From Spisula solida (Eukaryota; Mollusca; Bivalvia; Venerida; Mactridae), in contig OX365946.1 in NCBI GenBank assembly GCA_947247005.1, forward strand, positions 10,238,453-10,302,452: a stretch of 64,000 nucleotides of DNA, written 5' to 3'. Below the pieces are notes generated by a model. The model made no database searches. It saw only the letters and a program-made list of their open reading frames with translations, and had not been told where the DNA came from. Positions 1 to 8,155 of the stretch are shown here, piece by piece. Position 1 is the first letter of the stretch, and each line of letters opens with the position of its first letter. Both the position numbers and the translations under genes were made by a program.

Positions 1-134
1 TATAATAAATTTGATAATTATTACACATTAACCATTATTATGATCTGCTTGTTGGTTGTTTGTTCCACATATTCCTTTATTGTTCACATTATTATGATAG
101 ATTGAAGCAATTTAGTTATATTTGTTACGCTTTA

Positions 135-2025
135 CTGTATAGCGGGTATATTTCACGGGGTCCATTATTCGCGTTATGTGGATCCTTTTAAATTCACGGT
201 GTCTTGATTTCGCGCAAACTACCTCGACCGCGAATTTAAAACCTTGTTGGTAAACATAAAATGGGAGGTCAATCTTACGTAAGTTACACCTTGGAAACTA
301 AAAAAAGGAAATTGATTGCTGAACACGGCAATTGATAAAGCTTAAAACTTACATGCAATATCGTAAGACAAGAGGGCCCAAAGGGCCCTAGGTCGCTCAC
401 CTGTTATATCAGTACATGCAAGACCTGTGATTTGACCTAGTGACCTAGTTTTTGGCCCCATATGACGCAATATCGCACTTGACCTAGATTTTGTTGAGAT
501 AATCCCTCTGACCAAGTTTCAGTAGGATTAGGCTAAAAGTGTGACCTCTAGTGACTATACAAGGTTTTTTAATGATTTGACCTTGTGACCTAGTTTTTGA
601 CCCGGATGACCCAATATCGAACTTGACCTAGATTTTGTTGAGACGATCATTGTGACCAAGTTTCATAAAGATTAAGTCAAAATTGTCACCTCTAGTGTCT
701 ACACAAGGTTTTTCTATGATTTGACCATGTGACCTAGTTTTTGACCCCGGATGACCCAATATCGAACTTGACCTAGATTTTGTTGAGATGATCATTGTGA
801 CAAAGTTTCATAAAGATTAAGTCAAAATTGTGACCTCTAGTGTCTACACAAGGTTTTTCTATGATTTGCCATTGTGACCTAGTTTTAGACCCAAGATGAC
901 CCAATATCAAACTTAACCTAGATTTTGTTGTGATGATCATTGTGCTCAAGTTTCATAAAGATTAAGTCAAAATTGTGACCTCTAGTGTCTACACAAGCAA
1001 ATTGTTGACGGACGGACGACGGACGGACAACGGACGAAGAGTGATCACAAAAGCTCACTCTGTCACTTTGTGACAGGTGAGCTAAAAACCGGGCGTAATG
1101 ACAATTCAAGTGTTCATTAAGTGTTGATTAATTGCGAACATACGTACGTTTTTACAAGTCCCATATTGCTATCATAGTCCATAATTAATAATTAATTAAA
1201 CAAGTCCAACCTTTTTTAGAACTGACGATACGCTATGTAATTACGCACTCAAAATCAAATCAACGCTTCCGATATGCCGGAATATATTACGTCATTGTCT
1301 CAACACAGTGTGTACACATGCTGCGTCTGATATATTTAAAGCGTTTGATCTTGTTGGGCGCACAGGGAAACACTTGCCAGGTATAAAGAGTCTAATAAGA
1401 AGTCTTTATAAGACTATTTAAACCGCCTGTCCGTGATTTATTTATGCTGTCCATCGTTATAACATATAAGGGCGTGTGGTTCTGTCCTTCCAAATTTGAT
1501 AATTTATAAACGATTTACGGGATTTACAAATTACACAGTAAAATTATTTATTTTGATCATAAATCGCTCGTTGCATTTCGCAGGTTATTTTGAACGGTTT
1601 GTTTGATGGCCGAGTTGACTATCATTAGAAAATAATACAAACAAATACTTTTACAGCAAACATTTACACGTTTTGCAAACAAAAGCGTCAAATCTAATAA
1701 TTTTGATGCACCTGCTTATAATTAACACCTTTTAACGTTGAGAAAACATGATGCAAGTATGATATTTGATACACATGCATAGAGTTTTTCGAATTATATT
1801 TTGTAATTTATTATAAGTCGAAGTCTTACTGCCGTATTTTACTTAATCGACGTACTTCTTGCAAAATCATTGGATCAACGTTGGTTTTTAATCATGAATT
1901 GTCTCCCTTTGTAAAATTTGTATATTTACGACGTGAATATTTCGCTGGGTTGAGATTTCGCGCTATCGATGTTGACCGCGAATATAGCGAAAATTAGACC
2001 CTCGTGAAATATACCCGCTATACAG
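135..2025. mobile_element. TA-flanked TIR element with an AGCTCACC repeat nested inside
   Basis: The ends are inverted repeats: CTGTATAGCGGGTATATTTC at 135-154 is mirrored at 2006-2025, and both ends abut TA (133-134 and 2026-2027). Similarity continues inward for about 100 bp in patches (TTTCGCG and GACCGCGAAT motifs on both sides). No transposase frame is visible, so this is a non-autonomous copy. A TA target fits the Tc1/mariner/pogo group, but the superfamily is inferred. A separate repeat (368-1088) is inserted in it. Confidence 0.7.
368..1088 (-). repeat. AGCTCACC-family interspersed repeat, copy A
   Basis: In the reverse orientation it runs from ACAAGAGGGCCC..GCTCACCTG to a GACGGACGG tract and GTGACAGGTGAGCTAAAAA. 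The middle is a tandem array of about 125-bp units, each containing GACCTAGTTTTTGACC and AACTTGACCTAGATTTTG. It belongs to the same family as the copies at 9724, 10515, 12115 and 31754. There is no coding capacity. Confidence 0.75.
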
Positions 2026-2244
2026 TATATAAAAATTAATATTTTTTATACAAATACAGCAACAGCTCAGTATCTAGTGGTTAATATTGACCATATTATG
2101 AATTGTGGTCAGTAATATACTGTTGATCAGAGCGTGCTTTCTGGGATGTAGCGATGGCTATATAAGACCATGTTTGGTTACGGTTCGCCTCTTTTACGTT
2201 TAATATCTGAAAGAATTTACTAGTTTCAACAATTATCAAAATTA

Positions 2245-2590
2245 TGCCTGGACGTGGTCGTGGACAGAGGCGGAGACCCACAGCTAAAGAGGCCTGCGGC
2301 ATGGACACCTGTGAGAGAGCAAAGAGGCAGCGCCACACATTTGACAACGGATAGCGATGTATGGATCCTTGGGGATTTGATCCCATACTGGGCCGGTGTG
2401 AGGGACAGTGATAGAGGAAGACCTCACCTCGAAAGCCAATGCTATTGCTTGGTGGGGAATTTGTGGCATGGGCTGGGGTGATTTCCAGCACTGCATTCAA
2501 CTCCCACTTGTGCTGAGACCTCAACCAAAGGTAATAATGTCCAAATGGTCCAAGAGAGGGTTGAACTCGTTCACCAGGCCTTCCCGGCGT
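2245..2590 (+). pseudogene. SGNH/GDSL-hydrolase-like domain relic, frameshifted
   Basis: One frame reads SDVWILGDLIPYWAGV from about 2350, and the next frame continues with NAIAWWGICGMGWGDFQH from about 2435. Together they resemble the start of an SGNH hydrolase domain of the type carried by some retroelements (Ngaro/DIRS-like), where a GDS motif and a G-x-x-G-M-x-W block are usual. The frame changes near 2440, and the expected nucleophile serine of GDS is leucine here, so this copy should be inactive. The family is recognised by eye only. What follows is a poly-G tract and no recognisable domain. Confidence 0.45.
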
Positions 2591-2610
2591 CAAACTAGGT
2601 ATGGATTTAT

Positions 2611-2632
2611 TGGGGGGGGGGGGGGGGGGGTC
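2611..2632. repeat. poly-G homopolymer tract
   Basis: An uninterrupted run of about 20 G follows ATTTATT and precedes TCCAGCG. It is a likely site of length error in assembly. Apart from this tract, 2591-2917 shows nothing recognisable. Confidence 0.8.
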
Positions 2633-2920
2633 CAGCGCAAAAAAAAAGATGAGTATACTACTGAGTTCATAAAAGAAATAAGAGAAAAGGTTTGGGGTAA
2701 GGGGACATGTTATTTAAGAGACATGGGGCATAGCGAAAGGATTATAATGTAATACACTGAATTGTGCAGAGCAGTTATGTCAGATATAATTTTACATGGA
2801 CATTTACTAGACAATGGTGTATGCCTGTCATGACTGTTGTTTGATAGTGTATATTGTTACTAAGTATTTGATACTGTAAAATCATTTATATCTTGGTAAC
2901 GTCAATTTTTTGGCAAGTTA

Positions 2921-3983
2921 GGCCAGAACTTTTTAATTATTTGGTTTACGGGAGCGCCGTATCCAAGAACTGAGAAATCAGAATAAAAATAAAATTTGAT
3001 ATCGAGCTTTTATTTTTTTTATTATCGCCGTACCGTCCCGTTCAAGTTCCGAAAAAATAATTTAGCGCCGTCAACCTATAAAAATATATCACAGCGTGTA
3101 GAAAAAACGGCACCGCTAACTTTGACCGGTTATCAGTTTTATGTAAAAATGCATCCGCAATCGATAAAATAATTGTGAACCAGACTGTAACAAGATGGCA
3201 GCTCCCATGGGAGACATCGTTTATTTAAAAGTTACGCTGAAGTCTTTCGCCAAGGCCGATTACAACAAACTGGTTGCGTTTCGAGCAACAAAAACACTTG
3301 GAGAAGGACTGTGCTCCATTTTGGAAGACTACGGGGATGACTTCCGTATTCAAACCGTGACAACGGTAGAGAATCCATCCGTCTCTGGCTCCTGCTCCTC
3401 GCCTGTACACGTAGAGCTTGACACGCCAGTGCATGCTCTAGACAGACTTGGGTTTTATTGTTTAAACATATTTTATTGTTTATTAACTTATAAATAATAC
3501 ATGGTTCATACAATATACAAAACCAGTTACATTTTAACAATTTTAACACAGGGGTTCTGATATATTTTGAAAATTCACTTGTACCTTTTAAGCTTACAGA
3601 AACACGAAAACATCCAGTACTTTCTCGTGACTTGGATACCATGTACATGCCCGAAAAACACCATGTATACCAGAAAACCACCTTGCATTACCATATTCAA
3701 ATAAATATTATAATCAACCTGTAATATTCAAAACAAATTAGTACAAGAAAGCCTGAATACTATAGGAAGTGTGAATACTTTAATAAAACTGTGTAGAACA
3801 GTACATTTTTGTCATGAAAAATTACTTTTTGAGCAATAAAAAAACAAGCCGTTTTTAATCTTTTATTTTTATTTTTTTTCCCGAAACTACGGTTTTCGCA
3901 TTATAATTTTATTTTTATTTCCTCCTCCTTATGCTGTGCTCTGAAAAATCTCCCGTAAACCAAATAATTAAAAAGTTCTGGCC
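2921..3983. mobile_element. PIF/Harbinger-like element with 34-bp perfect TIRs
   Basis: GGCCAGAACTTTTTAATTAT and the next 14 bases (2921-2954) recur exactly inverted at 3950-3983. The element is flanked by TTA on both sides (2918-2920, 3984-3986). A 3-bp TTA/TWA duplication is the hallmark of PIF/Harbinger elements, so the superfamily is inferred from that. It is 1063 bp long and holds one short ORF (3195-3497) but no transposase, so it is non-autonomous. The perfect TIRs suggest recent mobility. Confidence 0.75.
3195..3497 (+). CDS. 100-codon ORF inside the Harbinger-like element, possible captured exon
   Basis: The ATG has a favourable context (AACAAGATGG) and opens a frame of 100 codons. 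The first ~85 residues look like ordinary protein (FAKADYNKLVAFRATKTLGE, then EDYGDDFRIQTVTTVENPS). The last ~15 residues are hydrophobic, AT-rich read-through. I recognise no domain. Because it sits between two perfect TIRs it may be a host exon picked up by the transposon or the remnant of an element-encoded protein. Expression is unproven. Confidence 0.3.
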   Translation: MAAPMGDIVYLKVTLKSFAKADYNKLVAFRATKTLGEGLCSILEDYGDDFRIQTVTTVENPSVSGSCSSPVHVELDTPVHALDRLGFYCLNIFYCLLTYK

Positions 3984-4063
3984 TTAGTTTAATAATGTTC
4001 AAGTACAAGAAGTTAAATATTTTTTCAAATTTTAAACTTTCAGCGTTTCAATGCTCTTGTTTA

Positions 4064-4112
4064 AGTTCATGAGCGGCAGATTTCACGAGAGCTAGTGTTA
4101 CATGAACGGAAA
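4064..4112. repeat. Inverted repeat, left copy (partner 11957-12003)
   Basis: Positions 4074-4104 match 11966-11996 exactly in inverse orientation (31 bp, core CACGAGAGCTAGTGTTACAT), with imperfect extension on both sides. It lies 66 bp before the first ATG of the virus-like gene cluster. It could be the left terminus of a mobile unit ending near 12003, or one of two unrelated copies of a short repeat. No clear target duplication was found. Confidence 0.6.
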
Positions 4113-4177
4113 GCACTAAAATGAATTATTAACCAGTTATAGCAGGACCATATAGATACAGTGAATCACAAGGGGAA

Positions 4178-4333
4178 ATGGTGCTAGACATAGACAATTA
4201 CATAGATCAAATATCAATGAATACAGGAAGTGGCTCATATGCAACAAATATGAATAAAGAAAATGATCCATTAACAGCTGAACCAGTGACCAAGAGAGCA
4301 AAGAGAGACATAGACGACGACCAATCACTATAA
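4178..4333 (+). CDS. Small leader ORF of the virus-like cluster (51 aa)
   Basis: This 51-codon frame is too short for most ORF callers. It starts MVLDIDNY and ends with a basic then acidic stretch, TKRAKRDIDDDQSL; the KRAKR stretch could be a nuclear localisation signal. Its stop codon TAA shares its last A with the ATG of the next gene (TAATG, 4331-4335). Base use is A-rich and T-poor like the ORFs that follow, which supports a real coding region. It may be an independent small protein or the upstream cistron in a termination-reinitiation pair. Confidence 0.5.
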   Translation: MVLDIDNYIDQISMNTGSGSYATNMNKENDPLTAEPVTKRAKRDIDDDQSL

Positions 4334-5832
4334 TGGCACTACAAGCAGTACACCCGGATGATGGACAACTACTAGGACCAAGTTGGGCAACAGTACCAAA
4401 AACATACAAATTCGTACATGAACCAGTACTACAAGATGTAAACACACCAAACACTCACAATCCACTACTAAAATTGACAGATGGACATTCAATGAAAGAA
4501 ATAATAACATACATAAACACGTGGTACGACAAACCAATGGATGGACCAAACTTAAACTTTCCGGAAATCAACAGACAGAATCAATTCTCATTCTTACCAT
4601 ATGGACACAGACCAGCACATTCAGCAGCAGACTTCATACCTATACCAGAAGGGACTGATGACTTACATGCATGGACACATATGCAGTACCCACAACACTG
4701 GCATCCACAAGAAGGAATAAAATGGGACCCAGCCAAACCGGATGTAACACCAAGAACATGGCGGCCAAGCTCAACACTACAACTAACAACACAGAACATA
4801 CATCCACTATCATGGAGAACAGTCAGACTACAATTTCAACCAGATACTATACAATACGATCACACAACACCACGAATAAAATGGCGCATAGTACCACTAA
4901 CAAACATAGAAGCAATAGTATTCGTAGCGGACGGACAAATGGCAGTAACACTATCATACGACGATAAAACAGACAACGACGGATGGTCAACAGCAGCAGT
5001 CTTCACACACCCAATTGGACATGAAAGCAAGGCAGATGACACAAACTTACAAATACAAACAAAAATAATGGCAATAATGGCGGATATCAACACAGTAAAA
5101 GGACAAATAACAGATACAGTGAACAAGACACTGACAAACTCAAATGCACTTACAACGCTATCAAATGCAAACGTAAAACAAAATACGGAAATAACAGCAA
5201 ACAAAATGATAATAGCAACACATGAAAATCAAATAACAGCAGCAGTGCACCAAGCACACATGGCAACACTAGCAGTCAACGCAATGCCAACACCACTGAC
5301 GATGAGTGACCTAGATGCGATGAACAAAACAATAAGAAACCTACTAGACAAACAAGGAGAAATAAGAAGTGACGTAGACAGCTTATCAAACGCGGTCATG
5401 GGAAGCACAATATTTGACACACTCAGCAACATACTGGGAAATGCAGCATCAGTCATCAGCATAGCAAAAAATGCAGAAGCAATAGCAAAACAGAACACGT
5501 CAGACAACATAGAAAAAGTAGCAGGAGTAATGAAAGTAGTAAACAACACAGTAGCAACAGTCAACAACGTGGCAAACTCAGTAACAGCAATCAGCACTGC
5601 ACTAGACAGCGTACAACAAACATCGGACAACATAAGACAGTCATTCTCAGCATCAGTGAACACAGTGACATCAGCACAACAAACACTGACAGACCAAATG
5701 ACAACATTGAAGAACAACACCACTGATGAACTGCGAGACTTACATACGGCACTACACTCGACAAAATGGTACGGACCAGAAATAGACCACTATGAAGGAA
5801 TGACATTAATGAAAAACGACGTTGAACTATAA
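4333..5832 (+). CDS. Virus-like 499-aa protein: structured N-terminal domain plus long coiled-coil/fibre-like C-terminal half
   Basis: An intact 499-codon frame on the plus strand. The N-terminal ~245 residues are rich in W, P, H and beta-type alternation (for example THMQYPQHWHP, then IKWRIVPLTNIEAIVFVADG) and look like a folded domain. From about residue 245 to 495 the sequence is dominated by A, N, T, S, V and I in heptad-like spacing (TVNNVANSVTAIS, then VDSLSNAVMG), suggesting a long trimeric coiled-coil or fibre. There is no signal peptide, membrane span or recognisable parvovirus jelly-roll or PLA2 motif. The start is fixed by the TAATG overlap with the preceding ORF; the nuclease ORF begins 6 bp after the stop. 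By position and architecture it could be a virion attachment or structural protein, but that is inference and no homologue is recognised. Confidence 0.7.
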   Translation: MALQAVHPDDGQLLGPSWATVPKTYKFVHEPVLQDVNTPNTHNPLLKLTDGHSMKEIITYINTWYDKPMDGPNLNFPEINRQNQFSFLPYGHRPAHSAADFIPIPEGTDDLHAWTHMQYPQHWHPQEGIKWDPAKPDVTPRTWRPSSTLQLTTQNIHPLSWRTVRLQFQPDTIQYDHTTPRIKWRIVPLTNIEAIVFVADGQMAVTLSYDDKTDNDGWSTAAVFTHPIGHESKADDTNLQIQTKIMAIMADINTVKGQITDTVNKTLTNSNALTTLSNANVKQNTEITANKMIIATHENQITAAVHQAHMATLAVNAMPTPLTMSDLDAMNKTIRNLLDKQGEIRSDVDSLSNAVMGSTIFDTLSNILGNAASVISIAKNAEAIAKQNTSDNIEKVAGVMKVVNNTVATVNNVANSVTAISTALDSVQQTSDNIRQSFSASVNTVTSAQQTLTDQMTTLKNNTTDELRDLHTALHSTKWYGPEIDHYEGMTLMKNDVEL

Positions 5833-5838
5833 TTTCAG

Positions 5839-6384
5839 ATGTACTCAATCATTGTGAACGACTTGCCCAAGCACTTTACGGCTGAATACTTTACGCCACA
5901 AGTGAAAAGACTTAACGAAGATGGACAGGCAATTAAAAGGTCAGATGGGACAATTCAACATTCAAAATTCGATGAAAACGAACACGGGCCAATTACGGAC
6001 ACAATAATCAACAAATGGACAACACCACAGGACATATATACAGGGCTAACAGAAAATGATAGAACAATCGTCAACGCAGTAAAACAATTCGCCAACGGTA
6101 CCAAGACAGCATTCATGTTTCACGATGGAATCGCAGACCCAGGGTGCCAACATCAAGGAAAACATATCCACATAATGACAATAGCAGACAGGGCAATCAG
6201 CGAGACTTACGCATGCAGGACAATGAAAACCAAGTTACACAAGGCAAATATAGAAGTAAAGACCATGAAAATCAACAGTCCACCAGCAATGGGAAGGTAC
6301 ATGACAAAGATACCAAGGGAAGTACCTAGGTTCGAACACAGAAGAACTGCGACGACTGGTGCCGGAACCACACAATGGAGATAA
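5839..6384 (+). CDS. HUH-type rolling-circle nuclease domain, parvovirus NS1 N-terminal-like (181 aa)
   Basis: The frame carries HQGKHIHIM at residues 105-113, in which H109 and H111 form the metal-binding HUH motif, and GRYMTK with Y154 and K157 fitting the catalytic Y-x-x-K motif. HUH nucleases nick single-stranded origins and stay linked to the 5' end through the tyrosine. In parvoviruses this domain forms the first third of NS1, followed in the same chain by an SF3 helicase. Here the frame stops at 6384 and the helicase starts in the +1 frame at 6359, a 26-bp overlap. ATG 5839 follows the stop of the previous ORF by 6 bp. Codon use is A-rich like its neighbours. The HUH assignment is good; that it is parvoviral rather than from a related HUH-SF3 virus or element is inferred. 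Confidence 0.75.
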   Translation: MYSIIVNDLPKHFTAEYFTPQVKRLNEDGQAIKRSDGTIQHSKFDENEHGPITDTIINKWTTPQDIYTGLTENDRTIVNAVKQFANGTKTAFMFHDGIADPGCQHQGKHIHIMTIADRAISETYACRTMKTKLHKANIEVKTMKINSPPAMGRYMTKIPREVPRFEHRRTATTGAGTTQWR

Positions 6385-7897
6385 CGAACAACTGGACAAC
6401 TTAAACAAAAAGAAACCGAAAACTCACACTGACATAGAGAAATTACTGGCAATATTCAAGAAGTACGACCAGGAAGACATGCAAGAGCTCTTCCGGTTAA
6501 CCAAGGACGACCCAACAGACTTCGACAAGTTCATAGAGTTATATAGAAGCAGAGATTGGAACACAATATACGCCAAAGCCAAGCAAGAATTTCAGCTAAT
6601 ACAGTCATTGTCAGAAGAAACTTACTATAACTACTTTATGCGTTACAGTACATCACAGATAAAAGCCAAGACAATGTCGGAAAAAGACACTTATGACATG
6701 CTTGTGGCATGGACGGACGAACAGAACATTAGCCTAACAGGGTTCATCAGCGCAGTCTACAAAGTATTGAAGATGACAGAAGGCAAAAAAAATACACTGT
6801 ACTTTCAAGGACAATCGAATGCCGGAAAAACATACATAACAAAGCTAATCGTACCTAATGAACACAAGGCGGGGTACCATAACGGAACCAGCAAGGAATT
6901 TCCCTTTGGCGAATGTGTAAACAAAAGCATATGCCTAATCAACGAACTTACAATCGAGAGTACAGCAAAAGCAGAAACATATAAGCAAGTATTCGGAGGG
7001 GAGCCATGCCAGATCAACATAAAAAATAAACCTAGCCAACTGATGCCGAGAATACCAACTGTAGTAACAAACAATCAAAAGCTATGGAAATGGCTGCCAG
7101 ACGAAAGACAGGCGTTCGAGAACAGAATATTTGCGTTTACAGGCCTAACAAAAAGCTCGGTCATAGAAGAATATCACAAAAAGGGGATTCCCAACTCACA
7201 ACTGCTACAACGTTGCTTCATGCTCATGGACTTGCAAAATCACAAAGAATTCACAATGGAAGATTGGATCACAGTACACAGACTGATGACTGACGAAACA
7301 TTCCACATTGAAGTAGCACCAAAGACAATGGACAAAGAAACACAGACAGATCCAGAGGACCCAACAACAAGGGCAGTAAAATGTAAACCAAAAGATCAAT
7401 GGCCAGACTCCATGGAAACAGAACCAGGATCACCATCCGTAATAAATGACAAATGGTGGAACGAATGTACAGAACCAATGAACCCAGACAAATGGGAAAA
7501 CACAGCAATGATGGCTAAGTGGTCCAGCCCAAAAAAAGACGACCCATGGTGGATGTCGGCACCTGACGACTCAATTGACGGCGACTGGTTTAATTGCCTA
7601 AAAAAGAGAGAAACACAAATAAAAGAATACGGAGACCATTACTGTGGAAGAAAACATGTAAAAGACGAATACAATGGACAACCGGCATCAAAGAAAAGGA
7701 AAATGGAAGAAGATGCTGGGATTCCATCATTGGCAGGATGCTTAGGTAGTGATGATGAAACAAAAGATGCGTGGGAGGCTGATGTAGAACTCATATACCC
7801 AGAAGAAATCATAGAGAGTACAGGTGTGGAATATCCAACATTGCCAATGGAATTTCCAACACAAGACACTTTAATCTTATCTACCCAAGAACAGTAA
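6359..7897 (+). CDS. Parvovirus-type SF3 helicase with acidic, Trp-rich tail (512 aa)
   Basis: An intact frame with the ordered motifs of a superfamily 3 helicase: Walker A GQSNAGKT (residues 151-158), Walker B SICLINEL (190-197), motif C IPTVVTNN (232-239) and a downstream PDERQAFENRIFAF block (247-260) holding candidate arginine-finger residues. SF3 helicases unwind viral DNA as hexamers, and this motif set is that of parvovirus and densovirus NS1. The region after about residue 330 is acidic and contains spaced tryptophan motifs (DKWWNE, DKWENT, DPWWMS, GDWFNC), a KKRK stretch and a very acidic end, plausible as a nuclear localisation and activation region. The start overlaps the nuclease ORF in another frame, so a joined nuclease-helicase would require frameshifting or splicing. 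A poly(A) signal follows the stop at 7953. Confidence 0.85.
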   Translation: MPEPHNGDNEQLDNLNKKKPKTHTDIEKLLAIFKKYDQEDMQELFRLTKDDPTDFDKFIELYRSRDWNTIYAKAKQEFQLIQSLSEETYYNYFMRYSTSQIKAKTMSEKDTYDMLVAWTDEQNISLTGFISAVYKVLKMTEGKKNTLYFQGQSNAGKTYITKLIVPNEHKAGYHNGTSKEFPFGECVNKSICLINELTIESTAKAETYKQVFGGEPCQINIKNKPSQLMPRIPTVVTNNQKLWKWLPDERQAFENRIFAFTGLTKSSVIEEYHKKGIPNSQLLQRCFMLMDLQNHKEFTMEDWITVHRLMTDETFHIEVAPKTMDKETQTDPEDPTTRAVKCKPKDQWPDSMETEPGSPSVINDKWWNECTEPMNPDKWENTAMMAKWSSPKKDDPWWMSAPDDSIDGDWFNCLKKRETQIKEYGDHYCGRKHVKDEYNGQPASKKRKMEEDAGIPSLAGCLGSDDETKDAWEADVELIYPEEIIESTGVEYPTLPMEFPTQDTLILSTQEQ

Positions 7898-7952
7898 AAC
7901 AGTGTAGTCGTATGTATATATAACATGTAGCCCGAATATTATAATCTATCCC

Positions 7953-7958
7953 AATAAA
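7953..7958 (+). promoter_or_regulatory. Poly(A) signal AATAAA of the virus-like cluster
   Basis: AATAAA starts 56 bases after the helicase stop codon and is followed by A-rich then GTGTTGTGTT-type sequence, the usual layout of a cleavage site. It would end a transcript covering all four plus-strand ORFs. Confidence 0.6.
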
Positions 7959-8045
7959 AAAAATGTACAGCAGTCGTGTGTTGTGTTATATTCTTGAATG
8001 AACTTGAAAAGAAAGGACATTCAAGTTGACTGATGCTTATATTCC

Positions 8046-8092
8046 GCATATTAGTGTTACACTATATTCTATATTACCGCATATTAGTGTTA
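8046..8092. repeat. Short direct repeat CCGCATATTAGTGTTAC, two copies
   Basis: The 17-bp motif occurs at 8046-8062 and 8076-8092, just before the palindrome at 8106. Its AGTGTTAC part also occurs inside the left inverted repeat (4094-4101). Repeats next to a palindrome resemble the layout of a parvovirus terminal origin, but this is only an analogy. Confidence 0.5.
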
Positions 8093-8105
8093 CCATTTTT
8101 TGTTC

Positions 8106-8155
8106 TTTGTCTAACCAGCATCAGCCCTGGCCAGGACTGATGCTGGTTAGACAAA
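8106..8155. repeat. 50-bp near-perfect palindrome (hairpin-forming)
   Basis: TTTGTCTAACCAGCATCAG at 8106-8124 is mirrored by CTGATGCTGGTTAGACAAA at 8137-8155, around a CCTGGCCAGG centre; only the 8125/8136 pair (C/A) fails to match. It can fold into a hairpin of about 25 bp with essentially no loop. It lies 147 bp past the poly(A) signal of the virus-like cluster, where a parvovirus terminal hairpin would be expected. A MITE remnant or a transcription-related hairpin remain alternatives. Confidence 0.8.

Noticed and set aside
2096..2593. 165-codon minus-strand ORF
   Set aside because: Antisense to the SGNH-like relic, whose plus-strand frames carry recognisable motifs.
5229..5723. 164-codon minus-strand ORF opposite the fibre-like gene
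   Set aside because: A shadow of the plus-strand frame caused by T-poor coding; hydrophobic Val/Leu/Ser mix with no domain, while the plus frame is longer and has consistent neighbours.
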